Shown: positions 23,136-30,615 of the stretch, piece by piece
Position numbering within the stretch: the first letter of the stretch is position 1
Layout: each line of letters begins with the position of its first letter
Origin: Deltaproteobacteria bacterium
GTDB lineage: Bacteria; Myxococcota_A; Polyangia; JACPQR01
Length of the DNA stretch: 49,799 nucleotides
NCBI GenBank assembly: GCA_016190375.1
Contig: JACPQR010000065.1
Span: 1-49,799, forward strand
Reading direction: 5' to 3'
Notes under the pieces: model-generated
The model's input: the letters and a program-made list of their open reading frames with translations, nothing else
Databases searched by the model: none
What the model was told of the DNA's origin: nothing
Position numbers and translations under genes: made by a program

Positions 23136-25604
23136 CTACTCGAGCATCACGAGCCTGTCCACGTCCCAGGCGATCGACTCGCCCATCAGACGGACGTCCG
23201 GGCCGCGGCTCGAGGCGTGCAGCGCCTGGTAGCCTGCCTGCCGGTATTGCGGGAAGTCCTGAGCCCAGTTGTCGTCGAGGTCCATGTCGACGTCGACGCG
23301 GACGTCGCGCATGCTCGGCTCCGTAAGGCGCAGGAGCGCGTGGCCGAACGCCCGCTCCGGCTTCGAGACGTGGTCGCCGATCTCGCGGATCGTCGAGTCG
23401 ACCATCCGGGCGACGAGCTGGGCGCGTGCTCGGGCGATCGACCGCACGGCCAGATCCTCGTACTGCGGCACGAGATCGCGGTCCACCGGCACGGTCACGG
23501 TCAGGGTCTCGTCGCCGAGGACGCCGATGCCGGGGACCTCCTCGGTCGCCAGCCTGACGAGATCCTGATACCGCCGCCTGAAGTCGTCGAAGCCCACCTC
23601 GAGCGAGCCCATGTCGTCGAGCCTTCGCCTCGCGCGGGCGAGGCCGTCGACGCGATCGCGGTCGGCGGCGAGGACGGGTACGACCTCCTCGAGCGCCCGC
23701 CGGAAGTCCGCGCCCGTCCGGTCGTAGACGAGCTCGCCGAGGGCGGCGTCCGACAGCCAGCTCCCGAGCGCGATGGCCGTCGGTGGGCCCGCCAGCGTTG
23801 CGGCGGGCTCGTAGGCGCGGTTTGCCGCGAGCTCCAGCTCGAACGCAGCACGCGCGATGGCCGCCTCCGAAGCGGCCGGACCCGAGGCCGCGAGCGCCTC
23901 GTCGAAGGCGGCGCGAGCTCGGGTCGCCTTCGCGAGGATCGCCGGGCGAGACAGGACGCCCATCTTGCACCGCCGGTACGCCTCCCCGTTGTCGGCGTCG
24001 AAGTTCGTCAGGCCGGCGCACGCGGCCTGCGTGCCCTGCCCGATCTCGTCGAGGATGGCGGTCACCGCGCCCTGACCCTCGGGTCCGAGGGCGAGGAGGA
24101 GAAGCTCGTCGAGGTGGTCGGCGAGCTTGTCGCGCTCCATGTATTCGTCGCTCTCGGTCCACGAGAAGTAGAGGTTGGCGCGGCCCTGCGCCTCCTCGCC
24201 TCCCGCGGTCTCGATGCCGGCGAGGACGGTTCGGGCGTAGCCGTGCCGCGAGAAGAACAGGCCAGACTCGTGCCTGAGCGAGTCGAACATGACGGAGAGG
24301 GCTCCGCCGGGTGCCTGCACGACCGCCTGACCCTCGGCGCGCTCGGTCTCGGTGAAGAACTTCATCCCGAGGACCGCGAACCCGAGGTGGCCGTAGGTGC
24401 TGCGACCCGAGCGCATGACGTCGAGCTCGGAGGTCAGACCCGGCTCGCCCCGGTTGGCGAGGCCCTGCGCCAGCCGGATGTCGCCGCGAAGGGCCTGCTC
24501 GACCGCGACCTGCACGAGCGGGGTCGCGGCGCCGAGGTCGATCCGGAAGCGCGCCACCGACTCCCGAACGCTGGAGGTCCTTCGCTCCACCCGGGCGCTG
24601 ATCAGGCTCAGGCGGCGGTCGAGCTCGCTCGACAGCGCGTGGTCGAGGATCTTGCCGACGTCGAGCGTCACGGGGCCGATGGAGACGCTGGACTTGACCA
24701 GGCCGCTCACGCCGAAGGCGTCGTCGATCGCGAGGTACGCGCTGTGGACGCGGGCGTTCGACATCCCCACGTCCAGGATCGCCTCATCGCCGTCCAGCCG
24801 CACGATCTGAGCGTCGAGGTTTCCGCGCAGCACGGTGCGCAGGCCCCCGGACAGAACGATCGAGTACGTCACGGACTCGAGCGGGTTCGCGACGAGGAGC
24901 GGGACGCCGACGCCGAAGTTCAGGCCGAGGCGACCCTCGCCGGCGTACGCGAGCGACTCGCCGGGCTTCATCCCTTCACGGACGTCGAGGAGATCGCGCG
25001 GCAAGACGAACCCGCGAACGCTCGATACTGCCTGGAGCGGATTCCCCTCCAGCGAATCGAGCTCGTCCCGGTACGCGGCGATCACCCTCGCCTCGACATT
25101 CGCGCCCGCCTCGAATCCAACGCCGATGCTCGTTCCTCCTTCGCCGAGGCCAGGGGCCTCGCCATGCCAGAGCTCCGGATCGACGCTCGCGCCCAGGCGA
25201 AAGGAGGTCTCGGCGAAGACCCGGTCGTTCGAGCTCACGAGGTGCGCGCGGCGCAGCGCGTTGACGCGCGCGGGGAGCGACGTCTCGCCGAAGCGGTCGG
25301 CGAGACCGGCCGCGAGCGCGGTGATGTCGTGGATCGTGTTGTCGCGGGCGGCGCGCTCGGGAAGGCCGTAGAGCTCGGTGTCCGAAAGGCGGATGTCGGC
25401 GTAGGGAATCTCGGCCAGCAGATCGTTGAGCTCGTCGGTCGCGAGATGCCCGGCTCCCCAGACGAGATCGCCCAGGTCGAGCTTCTTCATGCTGTCGTAG
25501 GTGTTGTCGACGATCTCGAGGTTGGCCGTGCCGCGCTCCTCCGGGGAGGAGTCGAGGCAGGCGAACACGATCACCACGAGGGACAGGGGCAGCGCTCGGC
25601 GCAT
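23136..25604 (-). CDS. Large lipoprotein of unknown function
   Basis: 822 aa from ATG 25604. Signal MRRALPLSLVVIVFAC, lipobox VFAC (Cys16). The mature protein has long amphipathic helical stretches (DNTYDSMKKLDLGDLVWGAG, LDHALSSELDRRLSLISARV), a middle segment rich in beta strands (GEGRLGLNFGVGVPLLV, TSELDVMRSGRSTYGHLGFA) and a helical C-terminal third ending WDVDRLVMLE. I do not recognise any family. It is divergent from the ECF sigma operon, sharing a 270-bp region with an inverted repeat, so control by that sigma factor is possible. A 45-bp piece of the gene is copied at 22640. Confidence 0.75.
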   Translation of the reverse strand: MRRALPLSLVVIVFACLDSSPEERGTANLEIVDNTYDSMKKLDLGDLVWGAGHLATDELNDLLAEIPYADIRLSDTELYGLPERAARDNTIHDITALAAGLADRFGETSLPARVNALRRAHLVSSNDRVFAETSFRLGASVDPELWHGEAPGLGEGGTSIGVGFEAGANVEARVIAAYRDELDSLEGNPLQAVSSVRGFVLPRDLLDVREGMKPGESLAYAGEGRLGLNFGVGVPLLVANPLESVTYSIVLSGGLRTVLRGNLDAQIVRLDGDEAILDVGMSNARVHSAYLAIDDAFGVSGLVKSSVSIGPVTLDVGKILDHALSSELDRRLSLISARVERRTSSVRESVARFRIDLGAATPLVQVAVEQALRGDIRLAQGLANRGEPGLTSELDVMRSGRSTYGHLGFAVLGMKFFTETERAEGQAVVQAPGGALSVMFDSLRHESGLFFSRHGYARTVLAGIETAGGEEAQGRANLYFSWTESDEYMERDKLADHLDELLLLALGPEGQGAVTAILDEIGQGTQAACAGLTNFDADNGEAYRRCKMGVLSRPAILAKATRARAAFDEALAASGPAASEAAIARAAFELELAANRAYEPAATLAGPPTAIALGSWLSDAALGELVYDRTGADFRRALEEVVPVLAADRDRVDGLARARRRLDDMGSLEVGFDDFRRRYQDLVRLATEEVPGIGVLGDETLTVTVPVDRDLVPQYEDLAVRSIARARAQLVARMVDSTIREIGDHVSKPERAFGHALLRLTEPSMRDVRVDVDMDLDDNWAQDFPQYRQAGYQALHASSRGPDVRLMGESIAWDVDRLVMLE

Positions 25605-25816
25605 GGTTTCTCCTGCAAATGGACGGCGCGCCGCAGCCGGTGCACGAACGAGGCCACCGAGCCCGGGCCACAATGGCGCGGTCTTTTGGGGTTTCGGCGC
25701 CGGCCCTGGCCGGCCAGCGAAGTGGGGGTTGCCGGATGTGATGGTACGTGTTCGAGACACCGGCGCCGGAGGCGCCCTACCTTGCACGTCGCCAGGCCGG
25801 CGAGGGCCGTGCGGAA

Positions 25817-25855
25817 GAGAGAAAAAGGTGGTCCGGCCTGGGAACCTTTTCTCTC
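25817..25855. promoter_or_regulatory. Inverted repeat with ECF-like GGAACC, between divergent genes
   Basis: GAGAGAAAAAGGT (25817-25829) and AACCTTTTCTCTC (25843-25855) form 13-bp arms with one offset base around a 13-nt loop. The right arm overlaps GGAACC (25841-25846), the typical -35 of ECF sigma promoters, 29 nt before the sigma gene. A clear ECF -10 at the right distance was not found. It could be an operator or autoregulatory promoter; it lacks the T-run of a terminator. The rest of 25605-25874 has no gene. Confidence 0.4.
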
Positions 25856-25874
25856 CCCGTACGTGTAACGGGTC

Positions 25875-26480
25875 GTGGGTGCCATAGCCGCCGTCGAACG
25901 AGAACCGCGAGACCCCCCGAGACCGGACGAGATCGACGAGCTGACGCTCGCGCGGGCGTGCCGGGGCGACCCTACGGCCTGCCAGTCGTTCGTGACCCGC
26001 TACCAGCGACCGGTCTTCGGGCTGCTCTCGCGGGTCCTGGGCGCGCGGCACGCCTCGCTGGTCGAGGACCTCGCCCAGGAGACGTTCCTCAGGGCCTTCC
26101 GGGCGCTGCCGACCTTCGACGCCCGCCGGCCCGGCCGGCTGAGCACCTGGATCCTGACCATCGCATCGAGGCTCGCGCTGGACGAGCTGAGGCGGCGCCG
26201 GGCCGACAGCGAGCCGCTGGAATCGGGGGCCCGCCTGCACACGAGCGAGGCCTCCGCGGACGCCGCGGCTCACCGCCACGAGATCGAGCGCGCGATCGTG
26301 CGAGCCATGAACGGGCTCGGCGCGGACGCGCGTGCCGTGTTCGTCCTTCGGGAGATCCACGGCCTCGAGTACGCCGAGATCGCGGCGGCGCTGCAGGTGG
26401 ACATGGGAACCGTCAAGTCGCGGCTCTCGCGCGCCCGTGTGGCGCTGAGGGTGGCGCTCGCAGAGGTGCACGATGACTGA
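25875..26480 (+). CDS. ECF (extracytoplasmic function) sigma-70 factor
   Basis: 201 aa from GTG 25875. Region 2 reads FVTRYQRPVFGLLSRVLGAR, VEDLAQETFLRAFRALPTFD and STWILTIASRLALDELRRRR. Region 4 reads LGADARAVFVLREIHGLEYA, EIAAALQVDMGTVKSRLSRA. It directs RNA polymerase to envelope- or stress-type promoters. The gene overlaps the next by 8 nt (ATGACTGA), so the vWA protein with its N-terminal cytoplasmic region and single membrane helix may play the anti-sigma role usual at this position. Confidence 0.93.
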   Translation: MGAIAAVEREPRDPPRPDEIDELTLARACRGDPTACQSFVTRYQRPVFGLLSRVLGARHASLVEDLAQETFLRAFRALPTFDARRPGRLSTWILTIASRLALDELRRRRADSEPLESGARLHTSEASADAAAHRHEIERAIVRAMNGLGADARAVFVLREIHGLEYAEIAAALQVDMGTVKSRLSRARVALRVALAEVHDD

Positions 26481-28401
26481 GCGGCAAGACAGGGAAGGCG
26501 GTTCGTCCGAGCTCGACCCCACGGAGCGGGCCAGGCTCGATTCGTGGCGCGCGGCGGAGCCGCCCGAGGGCTTCGCCGGGCGAGTCGTGGGCGAGTGGCT
26601 GGCGGAGCGGCGCGGCGCCGATGGTGACACTACCTCCAGGCCGGAGGAGATCCCCCGGCGACGGAAGCCGTACCTGGCGATCGGGCTCTCCCTCGCCGCC
26701 AGCCTGGCAGCGGTGGGTCTCGGTCTCGGTCTCGTCACGATGCGCGGCGAGCAAGCCCCGGCCGAGTGGTACGCGGCGCGGAGCGACACGCATGGGGCGG
26801 TGTCGCCGGTGCCTCCATCGCCCGGCCCGGCCCGCCGGTACGCGCTCGGTGAGGGGGCGGCGGCCGCGCGTCCGATGCCGGCGCCCGCCCAGGCCGCGCC
26901 GGCACGAGACGGACGCACCGCCGATCTCGACGAGCTGATCGGTGGCGCCCTCGGGCACGCGGGTCCCTCCACCGCGGTCCCGCAGCCTCCCGGCAGCCCG
27001 CCGGTCGAGGCGCCCGCGCCGAACCGCGAGGGCTACGCGGACTGGGGCGTGCGCGAGCAGATCGACACCGCGACGGATCCGATCTCGACGTTCGGAGTCG
27101 ACGTGGACACCGGCTCGTACTCGCTGGTGCGGCGAAAGATCCTCGAGGGCCAGCCGGTTCCGCCGGCCGCCGTGCGGGTCGAGGAGTTCCTGAACTACTT
27201 CAGCTACTCGTACGCTCCTCCCCTGGACGAGCGACCGTTCGCCGTCCACTTCGAGGCGGCTCCGTCGCCATTCGCGCCGGGCCGGGACCTCCTGCGCGTC
27301 GCGCTGAAGGCGCGCGTGGTGCCCCCGGCGGCGCGCAAGAAGGTCCACCTGGTCTTCCTCGTGGACGTGTCGGGGTCCATGGACTCGCCGGACAAGCTGC
27401 CGCTCGCGCAGCGGAGTCTGCGGATCCTCACCGAGAACCTCCGCCCGGGCGACACGGTGGCGCTCGTGACCTACGCCGGCAGCACGCGCGTCGTCCTCGA
27501 GCCGACCGGCGTCGAGGATCGGCGGCGGATCCTCGCGGCGATCGACGAGCTGACGGCCGGCGGATCGACGGCCATGGGATCGGGCATCGAGCTCGCCTAC
27601 CAGCTCGCCATCCGGCGGGTCCGGGCCGACGCGGTCTCGCGCGTCGTCGTGCTCTCCGACGGAGACGCGAACGTCGGCAACACGAGCCACGACGCGATCC
27701 TCGCGACCATCCAGGGCCACGTCCACGAAGGCGTGACGCTCTCGACGGTGGGCTTCGGGACGGGGAATTATCAGGACACCCTGATGGAGCAGCTCGCCGA
27801 TCGGGGCAACGGCAACTACTCGTACATCGACAGCCTCGCGCAGGCGCGGCGCGTCTTCGAGGAGCAGCTCAGCGGGACGCTCGAGGTGGTCGCGCAGGAC
27901 GTCAAGGTGCAGGTGGAGTTCGATCCACGCGCCGTGCGGACGTACCGGCTGATCGGCTACGAGAACCGGTTCATCGCGGACAGGGACTTCTCGAACGACC
28001 GTGTCGACTCGGGCGACGTCGGCGCGGGCCACGCCGTGACGGCCCTGTACGAGATCCAGCGGGCGCCGTCGGCCCAGAGCCTCGGCACCGTGCGCATCCG
28101 CGCCAAGCAACCCGGCGGGAGCATCTCCGTCGAGCACGTCTACCCGTTCCCGATCGAAGCTCTGCGCTCGTCGTTCGCGAGCGCGTCGGCGGACTTCCGC
28201 CTCGCGGCCGCCGTCATGGGTCTCGCCGAGATCCTCCGCCGCAGCCCCTACGCGGCAGGCGTTCGGCTCGAGGCCGTCCGCGAGCTCGCCCAGAGCGCCG
28301 CGAGCTCGGGCGATCGCGACCGTCAGGAATTCCTCGAGCTCGTCGACACGCTGGCGCGCCGTCCCGCCGCCGACGCCGAGTCGCCTCCGGGGCGCCGATA
28401 G
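26473..28401 (+). CDS. YfbK-type vWA domain membrane protein
   Basis: 642 aa. Residues 1-65 are a short cytoplasmic region (ERARLDSWRAAEPPEGFAGR), 68-90 a membrane helix (YLAIGLSLAASLAAVGLGLG), 95-190 a Pro/Ala linker. About 195-290 is the N-terminal YfbK domain (STFGVDVDTGSYSLVRRKIL, RVEEFLNYFSYSY). The vWA domain starts near 292 with a complete MIDAS DVSGS (D298, S300, S302), T at GSTAMGSGIELAY and VVLSDGDANVG. A conserved C-terminal YfbK region follows. It probably binds partner proteins outside the inner membrane in a metal-dependent way. The coupling to an ECF sigma gene suggests a signalling role. Confidence 0.88.
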   Translation: MTERQDREGGSSELDPTERARLDSWRAAEPPEGFAGRVVGEWLAERRGADGDTTSRPEEIPRRRKPYLAIGLSLAASLAAVGLGLGLVTMRGEQAPAEWYAARSDTHGAVSPVPPSPGPARRYALGEGAAAARPMPAPAQAAPARDGRTADLDELIGGALGHAGPSTAVPQPPGSPPVEAPAPNREGYADWGVREQIDTATDPISTFGVDVDTGSYSLVRRKILEGQPVPPAAVRVEEFLNYFSYSYAPPLDERPFAVHFEAAPSPFAPGRDLLRVALKARVVPPAARKKVHLVFLVDVSGSMDSPDKLPLAQRSLRILTENLRPGDTVALVTYAGSTRVVLEPTGVEDRRRILAAIDELTAGGSTAMGSGIELAYQLAIRRVRADAVSRVVVLSDGDANVGNTSHDAILATIQGHVHEGVTLSTVGFGTGNYQDTLMEQLADRGNGNYSYIDSLAQARRVFEEQLSGTLEVVAQDVKVQVEFDPRAVRTYRLIGYENRFIADRDFSNDRVDSGDVGAGHAVTALYEIQRAPSAQSLGTVRIRAKQPGGSISVEHVYPFPIEALRSSFASASADFRLAAAVMGLAEILRRSPYAAGVRLEAVRELAQSAASSGDRDRQEFLELVDTLARRPAADAESPPGRR

Positions 28402-28431
28402 GCAAACACCGCACACGCCTAATCGCGCGGC

Positions 28432-28468
28432 TTGCCGTTCGGTAGCCGCACTGGTCATAATGGTCATA
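28432..28468 (+). promoter_or_regulatory. Leaderless promoter and operator of the Phd/VapC module
   Basis: TTGCCG (28432-28437), an 18-bp spacer, CATAAT (28456-28461, 5 of 6 matches) and 6 nt lead to the ATG at 28468, so the mRNA is probably leaderless. The direct repeat TGGTCATA (28452-28459 and 28461-28468) covers the -10 and start codon, a likely autorepression site of the antitoxin. Confidence 0.55.
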
Positions 28469-28728
28469 TGAAGAGACGATCGCTGGTCGAGGTCAAAGCG
28501 CATCTGTCCGAGATCGTCGACCAGGCCGAGCACCGCGGTGCGAGCGTTCTGATCTTGCGGCACGGGAAGCCCGCCGCGGCCATCGTGCCGGTCGGCGACG
28601 TCGTCGTCACGCCGACGAAGCGGCCCCGACGACCCACGAGGCGAGAGCTCGAGGCCATTCTCGAGGGGCTCGGAAAGGCGCGACCCGGCGCGAGCGCCGT
28701 GGAAGAGCTGCTGCGCGACCGGCGATGA
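28468..28728 (+). CDS. Phd/YefM-family antitoxin
   Basis: 86 aa. MKRRSLVEVKAHLSEIVDQA, then VLILRHGKPAAAIVPV is the compact Phd/YefM DNA-binding domain; the C-terminal 35 residues (RRELEAILEGLGKARPGASA) form the toxin-binding tail. Stop overlaps the VapC start by 4 nt (ATGA at 28725-28728). Confidence 0.9.
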   Translation: MKRRSLVEVKAHLSEIVDQAEHRGASVLILRHGKPAAAIVPVGDVVVTPTKRPRRPTRRELEAILEGLGKARPGASAVEELLRDRR

Positions 28729-29129
28729 CCTTCGTGCTCGACGCTTCCGTCGCAGTCGCGGCCGTGCGACCCGGCGAACCGCATCATGTCCGCTCGAGGC
28801 GGCTCCTGGAACGGGTCATCTTGGGGCCGGCCACCATCGTCGTGCCGTCGATATTCGCCGTCGAGGTCGCTGCTGCCCTCGTGCGAATCGGAGAGCCCGC
28901 CGACGCGATCGTGCCGTTGCTCGCTGCCCTGGGCGCGCCCCCCCATGAGGTCGTGTCCATTGGACGCGCAAGAGCCCGGAGAGCCGCCGAGATTGCGATG
29001 CGGTGCAGGCTTCGCGCGGCCGACGCCATCTACGTATGGCTGGCAGCCGAGCGGCAATTGCCACTGCTCACGCTCGATGAGGAGGTGCGACTGCGAGCCG
29101 CCGGGCATTGCGAAGTTCGGCAGCCTTGA
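28725..29129 (+). CDS. vapC: VapC-type PIN-domain ribonuclease toxin
   Basis: 134 aa. The four acidic residues of the PIN active site are present: D6 (VLDASV), E47 (FAVEVAAAL), D100 (RAADAIYVWLA) and D118 (LLTLDEEV). VapC proteins cut tRNA or rRNA with Mg ions until bound by the antitoxin. The upstream overlapping antitoxin completes the module. Confidence 0.92.
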   Translation: MTFVLDASVAVAAVRPGEPHHVRSRRLLERVILGPATIVVPSIFAVEVAAALVRIGEPADAIVPLLAALGAPPHEVVSIGRARARRAAEIAMRCRLRAADAIYVWLAAERQLPLLTLDEEVRLRAAGHCEVRQP

Positions 29130-29205
29130 TGGTGCTTCCTATCCGGACATTCACTTCGTCTTCGCGGCGACCGTTGAGCTACTCTTCGCGTCCGTGCTCC
29201 ACAGG

Positions 29206-30504
29206 ATGAGGCTCGCGTGTCTTCTGCTCGTGGCCGTCGGGTGCGGGGGTGGCGATGATGATGGAGGTGACGTCGACGCCGGGAACGCGACGGACGCCGC
29301 TTCCGATGGCGACGATGCCGGCCTCGATGCGGCGGGCGATGCCGCGGCGGACGCAGCGTTCGCTGCGAGCTGTGACGCGCCCATCGAGGAGACGTTCCCG
29401 GTCGATCCGGATGGGCCGGACACGCAGATCTACTCCGCGGCGGCCTTCGACTCCGATGGCGTGTGGATCGCCTACTGCCGTCCCGAGGAGGCCGACACGG
29501 GCCTGTTCGACGTCCTCGTGACGCGGGTGGGCTGCGACGGCGCCGTCCTCATCCCGCCGGTCACGGTGTCGGGCGCGGGGAACGACATAGCGCCGTCGCT
29601 CGCCCTGTCGGGTGAGCGGCTTCTCGTGGCCTGGGTCTCGGACAGCGGTCAGTTCCCGGACAACCTCGACATCATGACCCGTCTCGTCGCGAGGGACGGG
29701 TCCCCGCTCGGGGAGGCCGAGCGGGTGCTGGAGACGACCCGCGGGGGGACGCCCGTCGCGGGCAACGCGCTCGATGCGACCGTCACGGCGACGCCGGACG
29801 GCGGGTGGCTCGTGGCCGGCGCTCGCTCCGACGACGAGCTTTCGACGTTCCAGGTCTTCGTGCAGGAGCTCGACTCCGAGGGCGAGCTCGCCGGCGAGGC
29901 GCTCGACGCCGGGCTCGAGGCGGGCGTGACGCAGGGCTCGCCGGCGGTCGCGGTCGGGAGCGACGGGCGCGCCTGGCTCGCATGGGTACGCGAGGAAGGC
30001 GACGAACGGCAGATCTGGTTTCGCGAGATCGCGGACGGCGCGGTGTCCGAGATCGCGCTCCCCGACGACGACCTGTCGGAGACCCCGGCGCTCGCCGTCG
30101 ATCCCGAGGACCCCTCACGGGTGTGGCTCGCCGCGACCGTCGACCGGCGCGTGCGCGTGGACGTCGTGCTCGCCGACCTCGGCGCTCCCGCCGCCGATCG
30201 GCTCACGGCCACCTTCGGTAGCGCGGACGAGACGGACCACACGCCCGTGCTCGTGGCGGTCGCGGGAGGCGGAATGGTCGTCTACCACCGGGTGATCCAG
30301 GGCATCCGCAACGACGTGATCGCCCAGCGCTTCCGCTCCGTGCCGGGCGCGATCGAGGAGGACGACGAGCTGTCCCTGACCGGCGCGGAGCCAGCGGGGC
30401 CCTACCCGCTCGGGCTCGCGCACCTCTCGGGCGACGTGTGGTTCGCGAGCTGGTCCGACGGCAGCAGCCCGGCGTTTCGCCTCGAGGGCAAGTTCGTGCG
30501 GTGA
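29206..30504 (+). CDS. Lipoprotein with Asp/Ala linker and beta-propeller-like repeats
   Basis: 432 aa from ATG 29206 (a GTG at 29194 is an alternative). Signal MRLACLLLVAVGC with lipobox AVGC (Cys13), then Gly/Asp/Ala linker to about residue 50. The body has repeating strands: SAAAFDSDGVWIAYCRPEE, APSLALSGERLLVAWVSDSG, DATVTATPDGGWLVAGARSD, SPAVAVGSDGRAWLAWVREE, TPALAVDPEDPSRVWLAATV. These are propeller-like blades of the type common in secreted proteins of this bacterium. Function unknown. Confidence 0.78.
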   Translation: MRLACLLLVAVGCGGGDDDGGDVDAGNATDAASDGDDAGLDAAGDAAADAAFAASCDAPIEETFPVDPDGPDTQIYSAAAFDSDGVWIAYCRPEEADTGLFDVLVTRVGCDGAVLIPPVTVSGAGNDIAPSLALSGERLLVAWVSDSGQFPDNLDIMTRLVARDGSPLGEAERVLETTRGGTPVAGNALDATVTATPDGGWLVAGARSDDELSTFQVFVQELDSEGELAGEALDAGLEAGVTQGSPAVAVGSDGRAWLAWVREEGDERQIWFREIADGAVSEIALPDDDLSETPALAVDPEDPSRVWLAATVDRRVRVDVVLADLGAPAADRLTATFGSADETDHTPVLVAVAGGGMVVYHRVIQGIRNDVIAQRFRSVPGAIEEDDELSLTGAEPAGPYPLGLAHLSGDVWFASWSDGSSPAFRLEGKFVR

Positions 30505-30615
30505 GAGCCAGCGGTATCCCGACCCCATTCGAGGCCGGAGCTCGGGCATCCGAGCACCAACTCCGACCCTCGAGCTGGCGTTCGTCCGGGCACGCGAGTT
30601 GCTCGAAGGCCGCCC

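Noticed and set aside
25817..25855. Rho-independent terminator
   Set aside because: The inverted repeat lies between divergent promoters, the arms are A/T-rich rather than GC-rich, and no T-run follows.
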